DNA of 64,000 nt. Origin: Hymenobacter sp. CRA2. Lineage in GTDB: Bacteria; Bacteroidota; Bacteroidia; Cytophagales; Hymenobacteraceae. The notes below the pieces were generated by a model that saw nothing but the letters and a program-made list of their open reading frames with translations, had not been told where the DNA came from and did not search any database. The position numbers and the translations under genes are program-made. This document shows positions 42,682 through 50,478 of the stretch, in pieces. The first letter of the stretch is position 1, and the number at the start of each line of letters is the position of its first letter. The stretch lies in assembly GCF_002007105.1 (NCBI RefSeq), contig NZ_MVBC01000016.1:56755-120754 (forward strand), in the 5' to 3' direction.

Positions 42682-43365
42682 CTACGCAAATAGCTTCACT
42701 TTGAAGGGAAACCAGGTCGCGGGTTCATCCGCTATCTGGTCGGTGTAGGCCGTCACCCGCTGGCAGTCGGCTTGGTTGAGAAAAAGGCCGTATTCGTTCA
42801 GCGTGATGCCGAAATGCTGATGGTATTCCTGCTCCAGAACGTGGTAGGAAAACGGCTCGAAGCCGCCGAGGTCCAGCAGGCCAAGTAGGTCATAACCGAT
42901 AACGCTGCCGGCATCCGGTTCCGGCAGGCGCCGTTGCAGCAACCGATGCAAGTCAAGTGCCACCGAAGGATATGCTTGGGTTTGCTCTAGGGCGGCAGGG
43001 TAAAAATTCTCGTCGAGAAATAGGCCCAGCAGTTGCACCTGGGGCAGCGATGCCAAGAAAAGCTTCTTAAATTCTAGGGCTTTAGCCAGGCTCGTAAAAA
43101 AGCCTGGGTAGCCGTAGTTGCTCTGCTCGTATTCCTGTTCAGTCCATGAATGCAAAGCAGCCAGTGCCGTTGCATCAGGCTTGAAGTTCTTGACCTTGGC
43201 AAATTGCCGCTTACTGTACAGCCAACTCAAGCCCCACTCAGCATCTGGATAAACGTAGCTGACATAGCGGCTAACTGACCACGTGCGGGAAGTATATGTG
43301 TACCCATTAACGGTGCCACGCTCGTGCTTGGGAATGATTAGATAATAGCCAGCGGTATAATACAT
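42682..43365 (-). CDS. Hypothetical protein
   Basis: A 227-aa soluble protein, start at 43365 (MYYTAGYYLIIPKHERGTVN), rich in Tyr, Leu and Gln. I do not recognise a family. Lower GC than neighbours and many aromatic residues resemble polymorphic-toxin immunity proteins or other accessory genes, but there is no adjacent toxin. It starts 2 nt from the ferredoxin-like gene's stop, suggesting co-transcription. Confidence 0.65.
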   Translation of the reverse strand: MYYTAGYYLIIPKHERGTVNGYTYTSRTWSVSRYVSYVYPDAEWGLSWLYSKRQFAKVKNFKPDATALAALHSWTEQEYEQSNYGYPGFFTSLAKALEFKKLFLASLPQVQLLGLFLDENFYPAALEQTQAYPSVALDLHRLLQRRLPEPDAGSVIGYDLLGLLDLGGFEPFSYHVLEQEYHQHFGITLNEYGLFLNQADCQRVTAYTDQIADEPATWFPFKVKLFA

Positions 43366-43366
43366 A

Positions 43367-43687
43367 CTAGGGCTCAATCTGTAACCGCCGCACCACCTTG
43401 TTGTTGCCCAGGTGCTCAGCTACAATGTCGCCGGCGTCTTTGGGTTGCACGTCGCCGTACCAGATGCCTTCAGGGTAGACGACCACAGCGGCGCCGTTAC
43501 CTTTTTTGCAGTGCTTGCACACATCCAGGCAGCCGGCTGTCTGCACGCGGTTCTTGCGCTTTTTGCCGCCGAGCAGCAGGCTTTTCAGATCCTGCTTCTT
43601 CAACTCCTTTTTGATGGCCTTGGCGACGTCCTTGCCCACGTCGCTTTTCTGGTTGGTGCAGACGAACAGGTGGTGCTGGTATTTCAT
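43367..43687 (-). CDS. Thioredoxin-like [2Fe-2S] ferredoxin
   Basis: A 106-aa protein with the pattern of the thioredoxin-like 2Fe-2S family: first Cys in HHLFVCTNQKS and further Cys in TAGCLDVCKHCKKG, then VVVYPEGIWYGDVQPKDAGDIVAEHL. Similar domains occur in NuoE and in stand-alone electron carriers often found near cobalamin or redox genes. A Lys-rich stretch KKELKKQDLKSLLLGGKKRK precedes the cluster. Function as an electron carrier is inferred from family. Confidence 0.88.
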   Translation of the reverse strand: MKYQHHLFVCTNQKSDVGKDVAKAIKKELKKQDLKSLLLGGKKRKNRVQTAGCLDVCKHCKKGNGAAVVVYPEGIWYGDVQPKDAGDIVAEHLGNNKVVRRLQIEP

Positions 43688-43705
43688 AAGGTCTTTCCGT
43701 CAGGT

Positions 43706-43820
43706 TGTCATCCTGAGCGCAGCCGAGGAATCTGGCGTGTTGGGGCCAGTAGTAATGCGGTGACCCGTTTTACTACTGGCCATCAGCACGCGAGATGTCT
43801 CGACTTCGCTCGACATGACG
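43706..43820. repeat. GTCAT-type dispersed intergenic repeat, copy 3
   Basis: Imperfect inverted repeat opening with TGTCATCCTGAGCGCAGCC and closing with the complement of CGTCATGTCGAGCGAAGTC. It fills the spacer between the ArsR gene and the ferredoxin gene. Inner part includes TAGTA-rich sequence with its own short inverted repeat (CCAGTAGTAA and TTACTACTGG). Confidence 0.75.
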
Positions 43821-43835
43821 TTCTTTTTTCACCGC

Positions 43836-44231
43836 TCAGGTACGCGGCGTGCCGGTCCAGTGGCGGTTTTGCAGCTTATACGCCGCCAGTTCGCGGTTCG
43901 ACCAGAGCGTCTGGTAGGTTTTCTGGTCCTTTACCAGCTGCGCGTCGCGCTCCATATAGCCGAGGTGTTGCTGCAGCAACTCGGCGTATTCCTCTTTGAT
44001 GAAATAAAACAGCCAGTTGTCGAGGCGGCGGAAATTCACCAAACCTGCATTTTTCAGGGTCGATAATTGCCGGGAAACTTTCGTCTGGGTGAAATCCAGC
44101 ACTTGCTCCAGGTCGGAAATGCACATTTCCTGGTTGCGCCAGAGCAAATGCAGGATGCGCACCCGGGATTCGTCGCCCAAAGCTTTATATAAGCCGAGCC
44201 CGAATGCAACGGAAAAGTGTTTGAGACGCAT
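43836..44231 (-). CDS. ArsR-family transcriptional regulator
   Basis: A 131-aa winged-helix regulator. The DNA-binding region is ALGDESRVRILHLLWRNQEM then DLEQVLDFTQTKVSRQLSTLKNAGLV. The metal-site ELCVCDL of ArsR is replaced by EMCISDLE, which keeps one Cys. A longer open frame upstream to 45080 is spurious. It is divergent from the 44346 gene; both have promoters in the 114-bp gap. Confidence 0.9.
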   Translation of the reverse strand: MRLKHFSVAFGLGLYKALGDESRVRILHLLWRNQEMCISDLEQVLDFTQTKVSRQLSTLKNAGLVNFRRLDNWLFYFIKEEYAELLQQHLGYMERDAQLVKDQKTYQTLWSNRELAAYKLQNRHWTGTPRT

Positions 44232-44275
44232 CTTTTGACCAACTGCGGGGTTATGTAGCCGGCAGCCCGTGCCTG

Positions 44276-44283
44276 CGAAGGTA
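44276..44283 (-). promoter_or_regulatory. Putative -7 box for the ArsR gene
   Basis: Minus strand TACCTTCG, one base off TAnnTTTG, 45 nt before the ATG. Confidence 0.5.
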
Positions 44284-44317
44284 CGGGGCCGCTGCCCGAC
44301 GCCCCGCGAAAGAGCCC

Positions 44318-44325
44318 TATCTTTG
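44318..44325 (+). promoter_or_regulatory. Bacteroidota -7 promoter box for the 44346 gene
   Basis: TATCTTTG, full match, 20 nt before the ATG at 44346, giving a very short leader. Confidence 0.7.
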
Positions 44326-44345
44326 CTTATACGCAACCCGCTGAC

Positions 44346-45035
44346 ATGCCCTTGATTGTCCGTTTTCCCTCTTTTCTCAGCACCCTGTTGCTGACGTCGC
44401 TGCTCGTGCTGGCTGCCGCGCTGCTGCCTCACGGCGCTCAGGCGCAGGGACAACGGCGCGTGGTGCAGTTTACCGGCATCGTGGCCACCGGCGACTCGCT
44501 GCTGGGCGTGCCCGGTGCCACCGTGTTTGTGCCCAAGGCCGGCCGCGGCACCGCCACCAACGCCTACGGCTACTTCTCCATCCCGGTACTGGCCGGCGAC
44601 TCCATCGTCATCCGCTCCTTGGGCTACCGCAATCAGTACGTCGTCATTCCGCCCGATTACCCTCGGCAGAGCTACTCCGTGATTGTGCAGCTGAAGGAGG
44701 ACGCCACCGTGCTGCCTGAAGTGCGGGTATTCCCCTACGTGACGGAAAAGGACTTCAAGCGGGCGTTTCTGGCTTTGCGCCTGCCCACAGAGCGAGGTAC
44801 GGCCACGGCGGAAAACCTCAACGAGCAGATTCTGCGGCGCATCTTCCTGAACGCGCCCGTGACCAGCATGGCCAATTACCGCCAGACCATGCAGGGCCAG
44901 CAGCTCGATCAGCAGCGCCGGATGGGTACCGCCCCGAACCCGTATTCCAACAACCCACTGCTGAACCCCTTCAGCTGGCTGCAGCTGATCAATCAGTTCA
45001 AAAACGGCGACTTCAAAAAGAAGAGCAACGACTAA
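44346..45035 (+). CDS. Exported protein with carboxypeptidase-regulatory-like (CarboxypepD_reg) domain
   Basis: A 229-aa protein with a signal peptide (LLLTSLLVLAAALLPHGAQAQ). Residues about 40-115 form a CarboxypepD_reg-like beta sandwich: FTGIVATGDSLLGVPGATVF, TATNAYGYFSIPVLAGDSIV, RSLGYRN. TonB-dependent receptors of Bacteroidota start with such a domain, but here no receptor plug or barrel follows; the C-terminal half is helical and Gln/Asn-rich. It may be a periplasmic or surface-associated protein. Lies divergent from the ArsR gene. Confidence 0.85.
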   Translation: MPLIVRFPSFLSTLLLTSLLVLAAALLPHGAQAQGQRRVVQFTGIVATGDSLLGVPGATVFVPKAGRGTATNAYGYFSIPVLAGDSIVIRSLGYRNQYVVIPPDYPRQSYSVIVQLKEDATVLPEVRVFPYVTEKDFKRAFLALRLPTERGTATAENLNEQILRRIFLNAPVTSMANYRQTMQGQQLDQQRRMGTAPNPYSNNPLLNPFSWLQLINQFKNGDFKKKSND

Positions 45036-45053
45036 GCTGGAGCGGTGATACCC

Positions 45054-45266
45054 GCTGTCATTGCGAGCAGAGCGAAGCAATCGGTCCTGTACAACGTGTC
45101 GACCTTAAAATGAGCATCGCCCGAAACTAGCGTCTGCAGTTTCGGGCGATGCTGTTTTCGGCTAGTAGGAATTGTGTCGGCGGGCTACTGGAGCAAAGAT
45201 TGGCTACGCCTTCCTGTGGTTGCCGTGCTTGACTGCGTCGACCTTCGGTTCGCTCGCAATGACAGC
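45054..45266. repeat. GTCAT-type dispersed repeat, copy 4, enclosing a terminator
   Basis: Perfect 15-nt ends GCTGTCATTGCGAGC at 45054-45068 and its complement at 45252-45266. GTCGACCTT occurs near both ends. A strong hairpin (45113-45153) sits inside. The element lies in the spacer between the 44346 gene and ndh and has no coding capacity. Confidence 0.7.
45113..45153 (+). terminator. Terminator inside GTCAT repeat copy 4
   Basis: Sixteen-bp perfect arms (45113-45128 and 45138-45153), 9-nt loop, followed by GTTTTC. Likely ends the 44346 transcript. Confidence 0.85.
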
Positions 45267-45384
45267 CCGTGCGGCCGTTTGCGGGGGCGTTGCAACCACC
45301 AATGCGGTTTTCCGGTAAAGCCAAGCTAGGCCGCAATGTGCCACCGCGGGCTTATGTTGGCCCGCCCCAACCCAGGTTTGCCTT

Positions 45385-46761
45385 ATGGACACGAACCTTC
45401 CCAAATCCGCGCATCCGCGCCTGGTCATCATCGGCTGCGGGTTTGCCGGGCTGCGCCTGGCGCAGGCGCTCAAGCACGACCCGGTGCAAATCGTGGTTAT
45501 CGACCGCCACAACTACCACAACTTCCAGCCGCTGCTCTACCAAGTAGCTACCGGCGCCCTGGAGGCCGACAGCATCGCCTATCCCATCCGCAAAATCTTC
45601 GCGGGCCAGAAGAACTTCTTCTTCCGCCTTGCCGACGTGGAGCACGTGGACACGGCTTCGAACACGGTGCACACCAACATCGGCGACATCAGCTACGACT
45701 ACCTCGTCATTGCCACCGGCTCGCTGACCAACTTCTTCGGTATCGAGAGCATCGAGCGCAACGCCATGCAGATCAAGAGCATCCCGAATGCCCTGAACCT
45801 GCGCAGCTATATCTTCCAGAACTTCGAGAAGGCCCTGCTCAAGGAAGACCCCGAGCAGCGGCAGGCCCTGCTGAACATCGTGGTGGTGGGCGGTGGCCCG
45901 ACGGGCGTGGAAATCAGCGGCTCGCTGGCCGAAATGCGCCGTACGGTGCTGCCCAAGGACTATCCCGAACTGGACCTGAGCCAGATGAAAATCATCCTGG
46001 TGGAAGCCGGACCCGCCCTGCTCGGGCCCATGTCGAAAAAGTCGCAGGAGGAAGCCCTGCGCTACCTGCAGGACCTGGGCGTGGAGGTGCGCCTGAACAC
46101 CGGCATCAAGCGCTTCGAGGACTGCCGCGCCTACTACTCCGAGACGGAATATATCCCGACGGAAAACCTTATCTGGGCCGCCGGCGTGAACGGCGCGGCC
46201 CTGCCCGGCCTGCCCGAGCCGGTGGTGACGCGCAACAAGCGCATCAATGTGAACCGCTGGAACCAAGTGGAAGGCCTGCCGAATGTCTTTGCCATCGGCG
46301 ACGTGGCCAACATGGTGACCGAGGAAATGCCCAAGGGCCTGCCCATGCTGGCGCCCGTGGCCCAGCAGCAGGCTGACCACTTGGCCGAAAACTTCCGCCG
46401 CCTCGCCAAAGGCCAGCAGCCCGAGCCCTTCAACTACTTCAACAAGGGCGTTATGGCCATTGTGGCCCGCAACAAGGCCGTCGTCGACCTGCCCAAGGAC
46501 GTGCACTTCCGCGGCTTCTTCGGCTGGCTCACCTGGCTTTTTGTGCACCTGATGACGCTCGTCGGCTTCCGCAACAAAGTCGTGGCCTTCATCGACTGGG
46601 CCTTCAGCTACTGGAACTCCGACAAAGCCCTGCGCCTGATCATCCGCCCCTTCAACCGCCGCGACATGAAGGACGACAAGGGCAAGCGCACCGCCGAGCA
46701 GCAAGTGGCCACCCCGCAGTACAACCCCACGCCCCCGGCTATTCAGACACCGGCCGCGTAG
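45385..46761 (+). CDS. ndh: Type II NADH dehydrogenase (NDH-2)
   Basis: A 458-aa FAD-dependent oxidoreductase. FAD site LVIIGCGFAGLRLAQAL and quinone-site region NFQPLLYQVATGALEADSIAYPIR; NAD site VVVGGGPTGVEISGSLAEM; second FAD motif VFAIGDVANM. The C-terminus has amphipathic or hydrophobic stretches (FFGWLTWLFVHLMTLVGF) for membrane contact. It oxidises NADH and reduces quinone without pumping protons, and so offers a bypass of the complex I encoded 7 kb away. Confidence 0.92.
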   Translation: MDTNLPKSAHPRLVIIGCGFAGLRLAQALKHDPVQIVVIDRHNYHNFQPLLYQVATGALEADSIAYPIRKIFAGQKNFFFRLADVEHVDTASNTVHTNIGDISYDYLVIATGSLTNFFGIESIERNAMQIKSIPNALNLRSYIFQNFEKALLKEDPEQRQALLNIVVVGGGPTGVEISGSLAEMRRTVLPKDYPELDLSQMKIILVEAGPALLGPMSKKSQEEALRYLQDLGVEVRLNTGIKRFEDCRAYYSETEYIPTENLIWAAGVNGAALPGLPEPVVTRNKRINVNRWNQVEGLPNVFAIGDVANMVTEEMPKGLPMLAPVAQQQADHLAENFRRLAKGQQPEPFNYFNKGVMAIVARNKAVVDLPKDVHFRGFFGWLTWLFVHLMTLVGFRNKVVAFIDWAFSYWNSDKALRLIIRPFNRRDMKDDKGKRTAEQQVATPQYNPTPPAIQTPAA

Positions 46762-46786
46762 GAGCTGTTGCGGTTGTCCTCTATGC

Positions 46787-46823
46787 GAAGCGGCGAAGAA
46801 CCACTGGAGTTCTTCGCCGCTTC
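46787..46823. terminator. Terminator between ndh and convergent lipoprotein gene
   Basis: Fifteen-bp arms (GAAGCGGCGAAGAAC and complement) with a 7-nt loop, followed by a T-rich run on the plus strand. Confidence 0.88.
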
Positions 46824-46827
46824 TTGT

Positions 46828-47226
46828 TTACTGGCAGGGCTTGTCCTGTGCTACCTCTATGGTTACCAGGGGAGGGGGCGCAGCGCACTGCGTAGTACGC
46901 GGCCCCAAGGCCGATTTTTCGGATTCGGTAGCTTGGTGGGCTGCGAAATACACCTTTTTGCCGGGTTGCCGCAAGGCCGCAGGCAGGTTGATGGCGGTAA
47001 CGGCAAATGAGTATTGGTTGCCGACCGAATCGACCCAGGCCTGGGCATTGGTGTTGGGCTGGCTCAGGTTCAGCACGAAGCCGTACGAACCCGAACCGGA
47101 AGCGCAGTGGCGGCCGACAACGGTGGCTTCGACGCATTGTAGCTGCGGATCATCGTCGTCTTGGCAGGCGGTGAATGCGAGCCCCAAGCCGACGAGCACG
47201 GAAAGCAGCAGAAAACGAAGTTTCAT
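46828..47226 (-). CDS. Small lipoprotein, paralogue of 49923-50318
   Basis: A 132-aa protein with lipobox FTACQDDDD (Cys 21). The mature part carries CVEATVVGRHCASG, a beta-rich centre, PGKKVYFAAH, and a final Cys in AQDKPCQ. The protein at 49923-50318 has the same size and order of features (CVSGTVVGETCLDG, PGQRVYFTY, final TGCP). Family not recognised; the paired Cys suggest disulfides in an envelope protein. Confidence 0.75.
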   Translation of the reverse strand: MKLRFLLLSVLVGLGLAFTACQDDDDPQLQCVEATVVGRHCASGSGSYGFVLNLSQPNTNAQAWVDSVGNQYSFAVTAINLPAALRQPGKKVYFAAHQATESEKSALGPRTTQCAAPPPLVTIEVAQDKPCQ

Positions 47227-47350
47227 AGGTGGGAATAACGAAAGGGACCAGCACGGGCTAACCTGATAGCAAGGTCAGGCGGCTGCGTGAGCGACGGATA
47301 CGCAAGATAATGCCCGGGCACTGGTATTTATACCCGTCCCTGAGTTTGCA

Positions 47351-47725
47351 CTACAGCGCGTGCTCGGCCAGAGCCTTGCTGATGTCGTGGATGTTCTGGT
47401 CGTTGCGGAAGGTCTTGCTGATGGGCTCGGTTTGGCCCCGCACCCAGATTTTTAGCTCCGCGTCGAGGTCGAAGTGGCCGGTGGTTTCCATGCTGAAGCG
47501 CTCTACGCTGCGGTAGGGCACGCTGTGGTATTCTTTTTTCTTACCCGTCACGCCCTGCTTATCCACCAGGATCAGGCGTTTGTTGGTGAAGATAATTTGG
47601 TCGCGGATGATTACGAAGGCCCTTTCCACCCGCTCATCGGAGGCGAGGATGCGGGAGAGTTCCTGCTGGGTTTCCAGCGTGTCGTTTTCGGAGGCGTTGC
47701 CGAGGAGGCCGTCGAAGATGCTCAT
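47351..47725 (-). CDS. Bacterial PH-domain protein (bPH_1/YvbH-like)
   Basis: A 124-aa single-domain protein beginning MSIFDGLLGNASEN. ERAFVIIRDQIIFTNKRLILVDKQGVTGKKKEYHSVPYRSVERFSMET is the hallmark of bacterial PH domains (PF08000). The ATG at 47725 is chosen over a longer frame. Function unknown; these domains can form oligomers. Confidence 0.9.
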   Translation of the reverse strand: MSIFDGLLGNASENDTLETQQELSRILASDERVERAFVIIRDQIIFTNKRLILVDKQGVTGKKKEYHSVPYRSVERFSMETTGHFDLDAELKIWVRGQTEPISKTFRNDQNIHDISKALAEHAL

Positions 47726-47798
47726 AGCTGAGATGGGTAGGATGGTGTGTGACCGGAAGGTACGCAGCAGCGGCTGCGCGCAACACAAAACCGGGCCA

Positions 47799-49247
47799 TT
47801 AGTCGCGGTAGTTCAGCGCCGGTGCCCGGTTGCCGAGCAACGGTTGGTACTGGTAAGCGCCAACGTTGCGGCGGTGCTCGTCCTGGGCCTGGCGTAGCAG
47901 GGCCGGGGTGGTAAACAGGTCGAGGCCGGTCAGCGTCATGGTTTTGGCGGCCACCAGCATGCCCTTCGAGCCGATTTCGGTGCCGCCGCAGGCCACAGCC
48001 TGCCAGCTGTGCGCAGGCGTGCCGGGCACCCAGGTAGCGGCCTCCAGGCCCACGGTGGGCACCACGTAGCTCACGTCGCCCACGTCGGTGCTGCCGCCGC
48101 CCTCGTGCATGGCGTAGGGGCCGATCTGGCCGGCCGCGTCGAGGGGCGGAGCCGCGAAGCCCAGTGAGGTCTGAATCTGCTGGCCGAAAGTGCGTTCGGT
48201 GTCAGTGTAGCGCACGCCACCCACGCGCAGCAGGTTTTGCTGCAGTACCTGGGCCAGCGTCTGGTTGAGCAGCAAATCGTGGGTGCCGCCGATGAGTTCG
48301 TAGTCCATAGTGGTGCCGGTGCCCAGCGCCGCACCTTCGGCGGCCTTCACCACGCGCTCAAAAATGGCCTTAACCTCGTCCTTCCTGGGGTGGCGCACAT
48401 AATAGTAGACCTCCGCAAAGTCGGGCACCACGTTCGGCGCCTTGCCACCGCCGGTAATGACGTAGTGAATGCGCGTTTCCTGCGGCACGTGCTCCCGCAT
48501 CATGTTCACCATGTGGTTCATGGCCTCTACCGCGTCGAGGGCGCTGCGGCCGCGCTCCGGCGACATAGCCGCGTGAGCCGACACGCCGTGGAAACGGAAC
48601 TTGGCTGACGTATTAGCCAGGTAGTTATTGAGCATGGCGCGGTTCTCGTTGGCCGGGTGCCAGTGAATCACCGCATCCACGCCCTGAAACAGACCCGCCC
48701 GCACCATGTACACCTTGCCGCTGCCACCTTCCTCGGCCGGCGTGCCATATACTTTGATCGTGCCCTTAAACTTTCCCTGCGCCAGCAGCTTCTTTAGCTC
48801 CACGCCCGCCGCCACGCTGGCCGTGCCGAAGAGGTGGTGCCCGCAGCCGTGGCCGGCGTCCTGACCCGCCACGGGTTGCTTCGTGGGCACGGCTTGTTGC
48901 GAAAGGCCCGGCAGGGCATCAAATTCTGCCAGCAGCCCAATGACCGGTTGGCCACTGCCGTAGGTAGCCACAAAAGCGGTGGGAATCCCTGCTACACCCG
49001 CTGCCACCATGAAACCGTTGTCGCGCAGTATTTGCTGCAGTAGCGCCGAGCTGCGCTTTTCCTTGTAGCCTACTTCGGCAAAGCTCCATATCTGTTGGGC
49101 CACGTCGCGGTAGGTAGCGTAGGCGGCATCGAGGTCTTTAAGAGCGGCCGATTTCAGGGCGCCGGGGGCGCCGGGGGCGGAGGAAGGAGCGGGAGCCGCG
49201 GCGAGCAGTAAGCCGCCTAGTAGGATGGAAGACAAGGAACGGTACAT
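47799..49247 (-). CDS. Exported M20-family amidohydrolase (AbgB-like)
   Basis: A 482-aa enzyme; signal peptide-like start MYRSLSSILLGGLLLAAAPA. M20 features: IGLLAEFDALPGLS, AGHGCGHHLFGTASVAAG (metal His), TPAEEGGSGK (catalytic Glu), and HAAMSPERGRSALDAVEAM in the dimerisation domain; late ligand in AMHEGGGSTDVGDVS. Closest in layout to the AbgB subfamily that cleaves p-aminobenzoyl-glutamate-like amides. The ATG at 49247 is preferred as it begins the signal peptide. Confidence 0.9.
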   Translation of the reverse strand: MYRSLSSILLGGLLLAAAPAPSSAPGAPGALKSAALKDLDAAYATYRDVAQQIWSFAEVGYKEKRSSALLQQILRDNGFMVAAGVAGIPTAFVATYGSGQPVIGLLAEFDALPGLSQQAVPTKQPVAGQDAGHGCGHHLFGTASVAAGVELKKLLAQGKFKGTIKVYGTPAEEGGSGKVYMVRAGLFQGVDAVIHWHPANENRAMLNNYLANTSAKFRFHGVSAHAAMSPERGRSALDAVEAMNHMVNMMREHVPQETRIHYVITGGGKAPNVVPDFAEVYYYVRHPRKDEVKAIFERVVKAAEGAALGTGTTMDYELIGGTHDLLLNQTLAQVLQQNLLRVGGVRYTDTERTFGQQIQTSLGFAAPPLDAAGQIGPYAMHEGGGSTDVGDVSYVVPTVGLEAATWVPGTPAHSWQAVACGGTEIGSKGMLVAAKTMTLTGLDLFTTPALLRQAQDEHRRNVGAYQYQPLLGNRAPALNYRD

Positions 49248-49337
49248 GGCCAGAAAATTCGCCGGACAGAAGCCGGTTACTAAGCCGAATAAAGCACGGA
49301 AAGGCCGAATCGCAGCCATAGGTAGGCTATGATCTGG

Positions 49338-49859
49338 TCAATCGGCCAAAACGGCGTCGGCCAGCTCGGCTAATTCCTCGATGCCAAACTCCAATAGGGC
49401 AGGGGAGGGGTGTTGTCGGGCCTGGGCTACTGCGGCGCGCAGATCCCGGCGCATGGCAGCATCGGGAGTGAATTCTTGCTCATCGACAATCCACACAGCC
49501 ATGAGTAGCGCTTCGTAGCCGTGGTGTAGGATGATTTCGAACAACTGCGGCAGGTACTGGCGGCAGTCGAAGCTACGCAGCACGTACATAAGCGTGCCGT
49601 TGGCGCCGATGTTAGTAGGCTCCAGGGCTGCGCAAAAAAGCGATTCTACGGCCCGGGCGTCCCCCAAGCGCTTTAGCTCAATGGCAATGGCATTGCGCAA
49701 CCACTGGTCGGCTGAATCGAGCAGCGAGAGATAAAACGCAAAAACGTCTTCCCCGCCGACTGCCGTCAGTGCGGCCAAAGCAGCAGCGCGCGTATCCGCA
49801 TTCGCCGTCAAAACCTCGGATTTAAGATGAGCTAGTTGGGCTGCAGAGTGCTTGGACAT
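49338..49859 (-). CDS. HEAT-repeat-like protein
   Basis: A 173-aa all-helical protein with paired helices of the HEAT or PBS-lyase type: ADTRAAALAALTAVGGEDVFAFYLSLL, WLRNAIAIELKRLGDARAVESLFCAAL, then LPQLFEIILHHGYEALLMAVWIVD. No catalytic residues. Such proteins often mediate contacts, and some bacterial ones act as immunity or regulatory partners. No partner gene is apparent. Confidence 0.7.
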   Translation of the reverse strand: MSKHSAAQLAHLKSEVLTANADTRAAALAALTAVGGEDVFAFYLSLLDSADQWLRNAIAIELKRLGDARAVESLFCAALEPTNIGANGTLMYVLRSFDCRQYLPQLFEIILHHGYEALLMAVWIVDEQEFTPDAAMRRDLRAAVAQARQHPSPALLEFGIEELAELADAVLAD

Positions 49860-49922
49860 AAGCTGAACAGCCGAACCACGCGGCCCGGCTGTTTCAAAGC
49901 TACTGCAAACTTAGCTTGCTGA

Positions 49923-50318
49923 TCAGGGGCAGCCCGTGGCTGACAAGTTGCTGACCTGCACTAGCTTACCGCTGTTGAGTGCGAAGATTGGAGCCTGATT
50001 GGCCGTGCAGGGACGGAGCGCACCGGTAGTGCTAATGGTATAGGTGAAGTAGACCCGTTGCCCCGGCGAGTTCAGCGAACCAAAGTCATTGAAATTGACG
50101 GCTGCCAGCACGTTGGCGTGTCCGTATGCCTGTCCGCCAATGGGGTATTGCTCATCGAGTTTAATCAGGATGCCATCCAGGCAGGTTTCGCCCACCACGG
50201 TCCCGGAAACGCAGGCTGTCAGGGGCGGTGTTGGTTCGGGCTCCTGGCAAACCAGGGTATGGCAGCTGGTCAGCAAACCAGCCGCCAGCGCAGCGCAGGT
50301 GAGTACTAGGTGACGCAT
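49923..50318 (-). CDS. Small lipoprotein, paralogue of 46828-47226
   Basis: A 131-aa protein, lipobox LLTSCHTLV (Cys 19). Mature part: CVSGTVVGETCLDGILIKL, a central beta region with Gly and Tyr, LNSPGQRVYFTYTIS, and ending SNLSATGCP. Shares length, Cys placement and the xGTVVGxxC and PGxxVYF motifs with the 46828 protein. No known family recalled. Confidence 0.75.
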   Translation of the reverse strand: MRHLVLTCAALAAGLLTSCHTLVCQEPEPTPPLTACVSGTVVGETCLDGILIKLDEQYPIGGQAYGHANVLAAVNFNDFGSLNSPGQRVYFTYTISTTGALRPCTANQAPIFALNSGKLVQVSNLSATGCP

Positions 50319-50426
50319 AAGCTAGAGGTTTGAGAATAAGGAACGTGTTCAATAAGACAGAGGCACATGTTTGGTAAAAGGTTGGCAGCGACATCCAAAA
50401 AATGATAATTGAACCAACGTAAACAA

Positions 50427-50456
50427 AAACAGCCGGACCATGTGGCCCGGCTGTTT
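50427..50456 (-). terminator. Hairpin terminator downstream of the M1 peptidase gene
   Basis: AAACAGCCGG pairs with CCGGCTGTTT across an imperfect inner part; a T-rich run follows on the minus strand. Confidence 0.85.
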
Positions 50457-50478
50457 CGGAAGAGAGGGTAGTATAGGC

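Noticed and set aside
42682..43365. Immunity-protein or defence gene
   Set aside because: Composition hints at an accessory gene, but there is no toxin or defence partner beside it; left as hypothetical.
43836..45080. 414-codon frame extending the ArsR gene upstream
   Set aside because: The part before MRLKHFS overlaps the opposite-strand 44346 gene and promoters; the 131-aa ArsR form is complete.
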